NCBI GenBank assembly: GCA_021804525.1
Contig: JAJZHJ010000068.1
Location: forward strand, 1-7,022
Reading direction: 5' to 3'
DNA length: 7,022 nucleotides
Source of the DNA: Bacteroidota bacterium
GTDB taxonomy: Bacteria > Bacteroidota > Bacteroidia > Bacteroidales > Paludibacteraceae
Shown: one piece after another, positions 1-6,473 of the stretch
Position numbering within the stretch: position 1 is the first letter of the stretch
Layout: every line of letters begins with the position of its first letter
The notes under the pieces: generated by a model
What the model was told of the DNA's origin: nothing
The model's database searches: none
What the model saw: only the letters and a program-made list of their open reading frames with translations
Made by a program: the position numbers and the translations under genes

Positions 1-1
1 A

Positions 2-277
2 CAAGCATTCCTAAAATTGCAAAAAGAATTCGGCAGTTTCGACAACTATATCTGGCAATTCACAAACCATCAAACCATTATCAATCACTGGCTCAATCAT
101 ACAAATATCCCCACCAGCACAAAAGAATCCGATGCAATGAGTAAATCGCTAAAAAAGAATGGATTTAAGTTTGTAGGAACTACGATTTGTTATGCCTATA
201 TGCAGGCTACCGGTATGATTAACGATCACACTGTAAACTGTTTCAGATACAATGAAGTTCGGGAAAACAAACAATAA
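2..277 (+). CDS. tag: DNA-3-methyladenine glycosylase I, C-terminal part (5' end outside the window)
   Basis: Base-excision repair glycosylase that removes 3-methyladenine from alkylated DNA in the cytoplasm. The frame is open from base 2 and ends at TAA 275-277, leaving 91 residues of a protein that is usually about 185-190 aa; the true start lies left of the window. The visible part follows the E. coli Tag C-terminus closely: FDNYIWQF, a NHQ motif, IPTSTKESDAMSKSLKK, GFKFVGTTICYAYMQATG and NDHTVNCFRY. In E. coli Tag a structural zinc is held by Cys4, His17, His175 and Cys179. The last two correspond to the His at 227-229 and the Cys at 239-241, with the same spacing of four residues. The N-terminal ligands are off the window. 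The gene converges on exuT and has no visible link to sugar acid metabolism. Identification is confident; completeness cannot be judged. Confidence 0.94.
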   Translation, partial: QAFLKLQKEFGSFDNYIWQFTNHQTIINHWLNHTNIPTSTKESDAMSKSLKKNGFKFVGTTICYAYMQATGMINDHTVNCFRYNEVRENKQ

Positions 278-351
278 CACCATAAATGGCATCTTATCCC
301 GAGGAGATTCACAAACAATTTTGTTCTATTCTAACTACGGAAGCAGAAACT

Positions 352-406
352 CTACAAAGCAAACGCCACCAACAATCAACTTGTCGATAGCGTTTTTGCT
401 TTGTAG
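352..406. terminator. Long hairpin between convergent tag and exuT; possible bidirectional terminator
   Basis: Arm CTACAAAGC-AAA-CGC (352-366) pairs with GCG-TTTTT-GCTTTGTAG (390-406). This gives 9 perfect outer pairs, an A/T stretch with two unpaired T, and 3 inner G-C pairs around a 23-nt loop. The loop contains a smaller ACAA/TTGT stem (372-384). The hairpin lies in the 166-bp gap between the ends of two converging genes, where a shared terminator is expected. No T-run follows the stem on either strand, so it is not a textbook intrinsic terminator. A small-RNA or repeat remnant is an alternative. Confidence 0.5.
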
Positions 407-443
407 CATAGAACGTTCACTACCTTTACCTATTATCTATTCA

Positions 444-1817
444 TTAAAGATCTGTAATCAATCGGAACTTCGGGACTAACCACTTCATTATAATCCAGGC
501 AATTAAATAAGCTGACGCACACACAGCAAATAAAATGGTGTAAGCTGTTGCCGGATGAGCAGCATATAAATCGGTCATCCAACCTGCCAGTTTTTGTAAC
601 AAAACGCCTCCAACGCCTCCCGCTGCAGTACCTATACCTGTAATCGCACCTACCGCTTTTTTAGGAAACATATCCGAAACCGTGGTAAACAAATTAGCAG
701 ACCATGCTTGATGTGCTGCTGCACCAATACAAATAACCGTGATAGCTAAAATAGAGGCATAATACCCAAAATGAGCCACATTACCAAAATATTGAGTCGT
801 AATCAATAACAAAGGAAAGAGTGCAATCAAAAACATGGCCGTCATGCGCGCTTTGTAAGTTTGCCATCCACGGTTCATAAAAAACATTGGAATACCGCCG
901 CCAAAGATACTTCCTATAATAGCAACCCCAAAGACAATAAATGTAGGCCACATCACTTGTTTGGTTGTCATGCCGAATTGTTTCGTCAAATAATCCGGTA
1001 ACCAAAACAATAAAAACCACCACACACCATCTGTCATGAATTTTCCTACAACGAACGACCACGTTTGTTTATAGGTGAGTAATTTGAACCATGAAACCTT
1101 AACAGGATTTCCTGCGGCAATCGATGCAGCAGCGGCTTCTTTTTCGTCAATATCACTATGAATGTAATTGTATTCAGCTTCGGATAAAATGCCCTTTTCT
1201 CTTGCTTTAGCAGGTGTGTCGTAAATCCAAAACCAGAAAATAAGCCAAATAAAACCGACTCCTCCAGTCAATATAAAAGACATTTTCCATCCCAATTCAG
1301 CTCCGAAAAACAATAAACACCAAGGTACAAACAAAGCAGATATCATGGCTCCAATGTTAGAACCACTATTGAAAATACCGGTAGCCAACGCCCTTTCTTT
1401 TTTTGGAAACCATTCTGCAACTGTTTTAATGGATGCAGGGAAGTTACCTGATTCGCCCACTGCAAACACACTACGAATCATCATATGCATTCCCACCAAT
1501 TTTCCAACAAAAGCATTTCCAATACCTGCCAGTGACCAGATAATAAGCGAAAAGGCTAATCCTAACTTGGTACCAATCTTATCAATGAATGCTCCCGAGA
1601 ACAAGGTAACCCCTGCATAGAAAGCTGTAAAAATAGATGTCAGATTAGCAAAATCCGTATTTGACCATCCAAATCCTTGAGGCGAACAAAAATATTCTTT
1701 CAAAAAGCTGATCACATTACGATCCATATAATTGATCGTAGTAGCAAAAAGCAGCAGACTAATAATAAGCCACCGATAACGGCCAATTTTCTCAACAACT
1801 TCAGTTTGTTTATTCAT
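444..1817 (-). CDS. exuT: Hexuronate MFS transporter, ExuT type (ACS family)
   Basis: Inner-membrane symporter of the major facilitator superfamily, anion:cation symporter branch. It probably imports D-glucuronate and/or D-galacturonate. The 457-residue length is normal. Visible family features are RYRW before helix 1, NYMDRN (29-34) in helix 1, the motif-A-like loop GAFIDKIGTK (75-84), the signature GESGNFPA (121-128), EWFPKKERALATGIFN with SGSNIGAM (135-158), a charged central loop rich in Glu, Lys and Ala (about 203-240), and HQAWSANLFTTVSDMFPKKA (369-388). About 12 hydrophobic segments can be placed. The ATG at 1815-1817 fits the usual short N-terminus before helix 1; no clear Shine-Dalgarno precedes it. 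It starts 46 bp after eda and is the last gene of the cluster. Assignment as a hexuronate carrier rests on family resemblance plus uxaC, kdgK and eda upstream. The exact uronate cannot be read from sequence. Confidence 0.87.
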   Translation of the reverse strand: MNKQTEVVEKIGRYRWLIISLLLFATTINYMDRNVISFLKEYFCSPQGFGWSNTDFANLTSIFTAFYAGVTLFSGAFIDKIGTKLGLAFSLIIWSLAGIGNAFVGKLVGMHMMIRSVFAVGESGNFPASIKTVAEWFPKKERALATGIFNSGSNIGAMISALFVPWCLLFFGAELGWKMSFILTGGVGFIWLIFWFWIYDTPAKAREKGILSEAEYNYIHSDIDEKEAAAASIAAGNPVKVSWFKLLTYKQTWSFVVGKFMTDGVWWFLLFWLPDYLTKQFGMTTKQVMWPTFIVFGVAIIGSIFGGGIPMFFMNRGWQTYKARMTAMFLIALFPLLLITTQYFGNVAHFGYYASILAITVICIGAAAHQAWSANLFTTVSDMFPKKAVGAITGIGTAAGGVGGVLLQKLAGWMTDLYAAHPATAYTILFAVCASAYLIAWIIMKWLVPKFRLITDL

Positions 1818-1863
1818 GATAGAGATATATTTATGGTAGATATGCAGCTAACAAAGCCACAAT

Positions 1864-2538
1864 TTATAAAGATTTTTTTGCTTTTTCAATGCTTGCAAAA
1901 GAAGATTTACACAATTCAGTGATAATGTTCCACTCTTGATTCGCCACGACCTCTTTTGGAAACAAATTGGAACCCATGCCTACGCAAGCAACGCCGGCCT
2001 TAAACCACGCCATGAGATTTTCATCCGTAGGTTCAACGCCCCCAGTCACCATGATATTTGTCCAGGGCATCGGAGCCTTTACATTCTTAACAAACGAAGG
2101 ACCTCCCACACTGCTTGCCGGAAATACTTTGACAACATCAGCTCCCAGTTCCTGCGCCATGCCAATCTCACTCACGGAACCACAACCTGGTACATAAGGC
2201 ACACAACGACGATTACACACTTTGAAAATATCAGGATTCAATATGGGGCTAACAACAAAATTAGCACCCAATTGCAAATAGAGCGAAGCTGTACCTGCAT
2301 CAACAACAGAACCGATACCTAAAATCATATCGGGACACTGTTTTGCAGACCATTTCACTAACTCGGCAAATACCTCAAAAGCAAAATCGCCGCGATTTGT
2401 AAACTCGAAGGTGCGAACTCCGCCTTCATAACATGCTTTCACGACATTCTTTGCCACTTCAATATCTTTGTGATAAAACACAGGCACCATGCCGGTTTCC
2501 ATCATTGACGTGAGTACTTGAATCTTATTAAATTGCAT
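1864..2538 (-). CDS. eda: 2-dehydro-3-deoxy-6-phosphogluconate (KDPG) aldolase
   Basis: Class I aldolase that cleaves KDPG to pyruvate and glyceraldehyde-3-phosphate, the last step of hexuronate breakdown and of the Entner-Doudoroff pathway. It is a 224-residue (beta/alpha)8 barrel, slightly longer than E. coli Eda (213 aa). Key residues align well: Glu45 and Arg49 in [12 protein letters not shown] match E. coli Glu45 and Arg49, and Lys137 in DVVKVFP is the Schiff-base lysine (E. coli Lys133). The substrate loops SPILNP (97-102) and PGCGSVSE (117-124) and the phosphate-binding TGGV (165-168) and GMGS (187-190) are present. The E. coli GAGTV segment is GIGSV here (74-78), a conservative change. 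The ATG at 2536-2538 gives the usual N-terminus before VPVFY. It lies 84 bp after kdgK and 46 bp before exuT, consistent with one transcript. Catalysis appears intact. Confidence 0.94.
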   Translation of the reverse strand: MQFNKIQVLTSMMETGMVPVFYHKDIEVAKNVVKACYEGGVRTFEFTNRGDFAFEVFAELVKWSAKQCPDMILGIGSVVDAGTASLYLQLGANFVVSPILNPDIFKVCNRRCVPYVPGCGSVSEIGMAQELGADVVKVFPASSVGGPSFVKNVKAPMPWTNIMVTGGVEPTDENLMAWFKAGVACVGMGSNLFPKEVVANQEWNIITELCKSSFASIEKAKKSL

Positions 2539-2622
2539 AATGTATTTACTATTTTGAAAATTACGACTTACTATTGCACGTAGACAATCCAGTTTCTATT
2601 TCTGATTGTGATGAAATCTCAT

Positions 2623-3666
2623 TTATCGTGAGACTCTGCCGCTTCCGTCTCCTTTCATCAAATTTTCTACTTCAGTTACGGTTGCCAAATTAAAATCCCC
2701 ATATATGGTATGCTTAAGACACGATGCAGCCACAGCAAAATTCAAAGCTTGCTGATCATCGTTCTTGTAAGTCAGCAATCCATAAATCAATCCGCCCATG
2801 AATGAATCACCGCCCCCTACCCGATCTACAATATGTGTAATATCGTATCGTGGGGATTGATATAAGAGATTTCCATCATACAAACAACCACCCCACGTGT
2901 TATGGTTTGCATTGATTGAACCCCGTAAGGTGATAATCACTTTTTTGGCATTTGGAAATTTTGCCATCATTTGCACACAAACCGATTCAAATTCAGCCGC
3001 ATCAATTTCACCTCCTGTTTTTTCAACATCAAAGGATTCCGGTTTAATACCAAACACTTTTTCGGCATCTTCTTCGTTGCCCAAAATGACATCACAACCT
3101 GCGACCAAAGCCGGCATCACTTCCGATGCAGCTTTTCCATATTTCCACAAATTCTTCCGATAATTCAAATCGCATGAAACAGGAACACCCAATTTGTTAG
3201 CTACCTGAATCGCTTCCAAACAAGCTTCAGCAGCACCTTGTGACAATGCAGGCGTTATACCTGTCCAATGAAACCAGTCTGCTCCTGCCAACACTTCCTC
3301 CCAGTTAATCATACCGGGACGAATGTCAGCAATAGACGAATGTGCTCTGTCATAAACCACTTTGCTTGGACGAGCCACCGCACCTGTTTCAAGAAAATAA
3401 ATACCTAATCTTTCGCCGCCATAAAGAATGTGATTCGTCATAACTCCATGTTTATGAAGTTCTTTCACACACCACTCGCCAATATCGTTTTGTGGTAGAC
3501 GGGTTACAAAATCGGCATTCAAACCATAATTTGCCAATGAAACAGCTACATTCGCTTCTCCACCTCCAAAAGAGGCATTCAATTGTGTTGCTTGACTAAA
3601 ACGCTCATATCCGGGCGTAGCTAATCGAAGCATAATCTCACCAAAAGTTACAATTTTCTTACTCAT
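2623..3666 (-). CDS. kdgK: 2-dehydro-3-deoxygluconokinase (KDG kinase), PfkB family
   Basis: Cytoplasmic sugar kinase that uses ATP to turn 2-keto-3-deoxygluconate into KDPG, the substrate of Eda encoded just downstream. From the chosen start it is 347 residues, normal for the larger Bacteroidota KdgK. PfkB signature 1 is SFGGGEANVAVSLANYG (32-48). Signature 2 is DRVGGGDSFMGG (281-292), with Asp287 as the expected catalytic base; the more usual GAGD reads GGGD. The motif DLNYRKNLW (166-174) is typical of KDG kinases. I place the start at ATG 3664-3666 (MSKKIVTFGEIMLRL) because homology begins there. An in-frame start at 3705 would add 13 residues (MIGKPIFNIERKV) unlike the family. A purine-rich GAAAGAAAAG lies just before the chosen ATG. 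It follows uxaC by 154 bp, the widest gap in the cluster, so a secondary promoter is possible. Confidence 0.94.
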   Translation of the reverse strand: MSKKIVTFGEIMLRLATPGYERFSQATQLNASFGGGEANVAVSLANYGLNADFVTRLPQNDIGEWCVKELHKHGVMTNHILYGGERLGIYFLETGAVARPSKVVYDRAHSSIADIRPGMINWEEVLAGADWFHWTGITPALSQGAAEACLEAIQVANKLGVPVSCDLNYRKNLWKYGKAASEVMPALVAGCDVILGNEEDAEKVFGIKPESFDVEKTGGEIDAAEFESVCVQMMAKFPNAKKVIITLRGSINANHNTWGGCLYDGNLLYQSPRYDITHIVDRVGGGDSFMGGLIYGLLTYKNDDQQALNFAVAASCLKHTIYGDFNLATVTEVENLMKGDGSGRVSR

Positions 3667-3688
3667 CACTTTTCTTTCAATATTAAAA

Positions 3689-3702
3689 ATTGGTTTTCCA
3701 AT
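3689..3702 (-). other. Short hairpin followed by T-run in the kdgK leader
   Basis: Read on the minus strand, ATTGG-AAAA-CCAAT is directly followed by four more T, 23 bp before the kdgK ATG. It has the shape of a very weak intrinsic terminator or attenuator between uxaC and kdgK. The stem is only 5 bp with two G-C pairs, so it may be chance. Confidence 0.2.
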
Positions 3703-3820
3703 CAATTTTACAAAGAAACAACTTTTTTCTCTTTCCAGAAAATATCATGGTCAATTCGTTGATCTTATTCCTAAAAAAGAACTAACGATTAATAGCTAAA
3801 CCATGGAATAAATCAATCAG

Positions 3821-5227
3821 TTAAAACTGAAAATAATCAGCTGCATTCTGATAACTGATCGCTTCGACCATTTTTCCAAGGAATTCCAACTCGCTTGAAG
3901 GAAGTTTTCCTTTTTCGACATCATTACCAATAAGGTTGCACACTACACGGCGGAAATATTCATGCCGGGGGTAAGAAAGAAAACTACGCGAATCCGTCAA
4001 CATTCCAACAAAACGACTTAATAATCCCATCAAAGATAATGAATTGATTTGAGAAGTTATACCGGCTTCCTGATCAAGAAACCACCATCCGGAACCAAAT
4101 TGAATTTTTCCTGCTACACTACCATCCTGATAATTGCCAATCATGGTAGCTACCAATTCGTTATCACGTGGATTCAAATTATACAGAATAGTCTTCGCCA
4201 ATTGATTCTTCAAATCCAATTGATTCAGAAATTTTGACATTGATTTTGCTACTGTAAAATCTCCGATCGAATCGAAACCGGTATCTGGTCCTAATGATGT
4301 GAGTAAGCGATTGTTATTGTCACGCAATGCACCGTAATGAAATTGTTGTGTCCATCCTGCAGCCCAATCCATCAAAGCAAGATCAAACAATACTGCAGAC
4401 TTAAATTTAAGTACTTCATCCGAACACAAAATTTTTCCTCCAAGCACCTTTCTGAAAATTGTATCGATCTCAGTTTGAGAATAATCTGCGGCATAAAACT
4501 CTTCAATGCCATGATCACTCAGTTTGCATCCCAGCGACGAGAAGAAATCATGACGTTTCTGTAAAGCTTCAACCAAATTGGCGTAAGTTGAAATTGATAT
4601 CTCCGAAACTTCAGATAATTTCTCAACATAAGCCCTATATTTTACTGGGTCTTCTACGGCCATCACTTTATCTGGTCTCCATGCAGGTAAAACCTTGATT
4701 TCAAATCCTTCATTGCGCAATGATTGATGATATTCCAATGAATCAACAGGATCATCCGTTGTACAAACCACTTCTACATTAAACTTTTTCATCAATCCAC
4801 GAGCCGAATATTCCGGGGTACGTAATTTAGCGGTACATTCTTCATAAATTTCACGTGCACTTCCTGGCTTCAATAAAGTATGAACTCCAAAGGCACGTTG
4901 CAATTCCAAATGAGTCCAATGATACAAAGGATTTCGCATGGTGTAAGGAACAGTTTCTGCCCATTTTTCGAATTTCTCCCAGTCAGAAGTCCCTTTTCCA
5001 GTACAAAACCGTTCATCAATTCCATTTGCACGCATCGCTCTCCATTTGTAATGATCACCTTCTAACCAAATCTGACCTAAATTATCAAATTGACGATTGT
5101 GAGCAATATACTCAGGATTCAAATGACAATGATAATCGATGATAGGCATTTTTTCGGCATGTTCGTGATATAACCATTGAGCCGTATCAGTTTCGAGCAA
5201 GAAATGCTCATCCATGAACTCTTTCAT
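3821..5227 (-). CDS. uxaC: Uronate isomerase (glucuronate/galacturonate isomerase)
   Basis: Cytoplasmic isomerase that converts D-glucuronate to D-fructuronate and D-galacturonate to D-tagaturonate, the first step of hexuronate catabolism after uptake. It belongs to the amidohydrolase superfamily. The 468-residue length matches E. coli UxaC (470), and the N-terminus runs in parallel with it (FMDEHFLL). Metal-site motif DYHCHL carries His33 and His35. Other conserved blocks are GDHYKWRAMR (57-66), NPLYHWTHLELQRAFG (99-114), TTDDPVDSL (156-164), LPAWRPDK (180-187), QQFHYGALRDNNNR (294-307) and MLTDSRSFLSYPRHEYFRR (409-427), where Asp412 is the likely catalytic aspartate. The start ATG 5225-5227 matches the family N-terminus. 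It is the first gene of the cluster, with an operator-like region directly upstream. The protein looks intact. Confidence 0.97.
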   Translation of the reverse strand: MKEFMDEHFLLETDTAQWLYHEHAEKMPIIDYHCHLNPEYIAHNRQFDNLGQIWLEGDHYKWRAMRANGIDERFCTGKGTSDWEKFEKWAETVPYTMRNPLYHWTHLELQRAFGVHTLLKPGSAREIYEECTAKLRTPEYSARGLMKKFNVEVVCTTDDPVDSLEYHQSLRNEGFEIKVLPAWRPDKVMAVEDPVKYRAYVEKLSEVSEISISTYANLVEALQKRHDFFSSLGCKLSDHGIEEFYAADYSQTEIDTIFRKVLGGKILCSDEVLKFKSAVLFDLALMDWAAGWTQQFHYGALRDNNNRLLTSLGPDTGFDSIGDFTVAKSMSKFLNQLDLKNQLAKTILYNLNPRDNELVATMIGNYQDGSVAGKIQFGSGWWFLDQEAGITSQINSLSLMGLLSRFVGMLTDSRSFLSYPRHEYFRRVVCNLIGNDVEKGKLPSSELEFLGKMVEAISYQNAADYFQF

Positions 5228-5250
5228 AACTTAATCGCTTTAGTGTTTGA

Positions 5251-5312
5251 ATTATATTGTTTGTTTACAAGCATTTATATAAACAATGCGTGAATTCGTG
5301 TTCGTGCACGAA
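5251..5312 (-). promoter_or_regulatory. Probable promoter/operator region of the uxaC-kdgK-eda-exuT cluster
   Basis: Three elements lie 24-85 bp before the uxaC start. First, the perfect 12-bp palindrome TTCGTGCACGAA (5301-5312), preceded by a direct repeat of its half TTCGTG (5295-5300). Second, the inverted repeat TTGTTTA-N12-TAAACAA (5261-5267 and 5280-5286). Third, a TATAAT box on the minus strand (5251-5256), which only partly resembles the Bacteroidota -7 element TAnnTTTG; no clean -33 TTTG was found at the right distance. A palindrome with CG half-sites in front of a sugar-acid operon is reminiscent of LacI-type operators. The regulator is not in the window and binding is inference. 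Confidence 0.45.
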
Positions 5313-5591
5313 GATAAGTAGAAATTTTTGATTACAACGAACCATATAAGGATAAAATTCTCTTTTTAGAATAATTATTTATTATTTGATTTGAGGCACA
5401 TTTTTGCGATTTCTGTCAGTATATTTTTCATTCCCAACCCTAATGAATATTCATTTGAGTGAGCATACATACCACAAATTCTCATCTCTAAAAATTTAAA
5501 GCAACAAAATCAATAATCAAAAAGAAAGCATATTAAATAGAGTAATGTTTAGAATTGCAAAGTAACTCATCTCGTTCGTTTCGAAACTCAA
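5313..5591. other. Non-coding A+T-rich stretch between the uxaC operator region and the Rieske pseudogene
   Basis: About 280 bp without a credible gene. It contains a perfect 14-bp palindrome AATGAATATTCATT (5442-5455), a weak 5-bp hairpin ATTCT/AGAAT (5357-5372) and a GTTTCGAAAC palindrome (5578-5587). Its right part may hold the last traces of the pseudogene: on the minus strand, in a shifted frame, NSKHYSI is read near 5538-5556, resembling the N-x-HYSR segment that opens the catalytic domain of related Rieske oxygenases. The rest of that domain is not recognisable, so this stretch is probably worn-out gene remnant plus the upstream region of uxaC. Confidence 0.5.
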
Positions 5592-6068
5592 TTATGACAG
5601 AGAAGATAACGAGGAAAAGATAAGAGGGATGCCAATAGCTTGAGACTCGTCACTCCAAAATATCCAACTAAAACCATCCTGTTCATGAGTTCAATCACGC
5701 TTCACATGGAAGTTCGACGGGACATCAGTGCCAAAGCCCTTTGCCGGAATCACCGTGTAAGGTACTTCACTGTCAAACTCAAAACTATGAAACGAGCATG
5801 TAAATTATTTACATTCAAGAGTATGATAATGTTTTTATACGAGTTCCATACGCCTCTAAATGAAAAAAATATTGAACGTGATGGCTATCAAAAACACGTT
5901 CCCATGCTCAACACCATACCGCGCGATGAGGACAATGGTCGACAAAACAGATTGTTTTTCCAGTTTCATTACGCCAAAACAGCAAGTTTTCGTTCAGACG
6001 TTTCACGGCAACCATCTTTTGCCGAACCTCTTTTGATTTTAAAACGAAGACCACTAATTGTTAGTCAT
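5592..6068 (-). pseudogene. Rieske [2Fe-2S] oxygenase, decayed and 3'-truncated pseudogene
   Basis: Joining frames on the minus strand gives the N-terminal half of a Rieske non-heme iron oxygenase (about 330-350 aa when intact). ATG 6066-6068 begins MTNN, then TAG (6054-6056) where related proteins have Gln, then W. One base is lost near 6046-6050. The frame is then open 6045-5911: VLKSKEVRQK, LNENLLFWRNETGK, ICFVDHCPHR, with the first cluster pair C-P-H at 5934-5926. An extra GC (5921-5922) shifts to GMVLSMG (5920-5900). About 90 bp of unmatched sequence follows. Homology resumes at 5798 with CSFHSFEFDSEV, the second Cys/His pair, then VIPAKG, DVPSNFHVKR, an in-frame TGA (5691-5693), and EQDGFSWIFWSDE, ending at TAA 5592-5594. 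The iron-binding catalytic domain is absent. The ancestral ATG directly follows the DsrE stop codon. The family call is firm from motifs; the original substrate is unknown. Confidence 0.86.
5798..5814. repeat. Perfect inverted repeat ATGTAAAT-T-ATTTACAT inside the pseudogene
   Basis: Two perfect 8-bp arms separated by one base, at the edge of the stretch in the Rieske pseudogene that does not match the family. The right-hand part of the unmatched stretch ends here, and recognisable Rieske sequence resumes with the Cys codon at 5798-5796. It could be a protein-binding site, the end of a small insertion, or chance in A+T-rich DNA. Confidence 0.4.
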
Positions 6069-6407
6069 TTATGGTTTTATATAAGCCCATCCTTGTGATT
6101 GTTTTTGTACTAATTCTGCCACACCAGAAGGAACTATGGTTACAAATTCAAATAAATCTGTCGGGGAGATTTTTGCATGATGCAATGAATGAGCACATGC
6201 AGCAAAAATAACTCCTCTTTTATGCAAAGATAACATAGTCGAAAGCATTGCTTGATTTGATTGAATCAACTCTGTGACTGCTTCTCCGTTGACAAGCAAT
6301 TCAATGGTTGTATAGTTTGTCTCCATGGCAATAATTAAATTGGCAATATTTTGTAGCGATAACCATGTTTTGGATGTTTCGTCCAGATGAAAAATGACGT
6401 TGTACAT
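6069..6407 (-). CDS. DsrE-family small protein (DsrE/DsrF-like, COG1416 type)
   Basis: A 112-residue cytoplasmic protein of the DsrE/DsrF-like fold. Characteristic parts are the opening strand MYNVIFHLDE, the central strand IELLVNGEAV (35-44), LHKRGVIFAACAHSL (61-75) with the conserved Cys71, and the C-terminal VPSGVAELVQKQSQGWAYIKP (92-112). Family members are linked to sulfur relay or are uncharacterised; no reaction can be assigned here. The start is placed at ATG 6405-6407 because the first beta-strand begins there. A TTG at 6453-6455 is in frame, but the 16 residues it adds (MNIYLKAFQLFQNLTA) do not look like the family. It follows the HAD phosphatase by 66 bp, and its TAA (6069-6071) directly abuts the ATG of the Rieske pseudogene. 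That suggests the two products were once made in coupled fashion. Confidence 0.85.
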   Translation of the reverse strand: MYNVIFHLDETSKTWLSLQNIANLIIAMETNYTTIELLVNGEAVTELIQSNQAMLSTMLSLHKRGVIFAACAHSLHHAKISPTDLFEFVTIVPSGVAELVQKQSQGWAYIKP

Positions 6408-6473
6408 TGCGGTAAGATTTTGAAAGAGCTGAAATGCCTTTAAATATATATTCAAAGCAGCATGAGAAGATTA

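Noticed and set aside
252..479. Plus-strand ORF of 75 codons after tag
   Set aside because: It starts inside tag in another frame, runs through the large hairpin and overlaps the end of exuT; its translation has no family character.
1936..2322. Plus-strand ORF of 128 codons opposite eda
   Set aside because: It is antisense to a well-conserved aldolase and its composition (rich in His, Thr, Arg) is a reverse-strand shadow.
3667..3705. 13-residue N-terminal extension of KdgK
   Set aside because: KdgK homology starts at MSKKIVTFGE; the extension covers the leader hairpin and is not family-like.
5848..5889. VFDSHHVQYFFHLEAY first taken as the degenerate second cluster motif of the Rieske domain
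   Set aside because: A better match with Cys, Phe-His and the following FEFDS block is found at 5798-5769, directly joined to VIPAKG, so that one is the true motif; this copy is at most a partial duplicate.
5640..6098. Plus-strand ORF of 152 codons
   Set aside because: It begins with TTG, has no recognisable domain, overlaps the end of the DsrE gene, and lies antisense to the Rieske remnant, whose homology explains the sequence.
6408..6455. TTG-started N-terminal extension of the DsrE protein
   Set aside because: The fold begins at the strand starting with the ATG at 6405-6407, and no ribosome-binding signal supports the upstream TTG.
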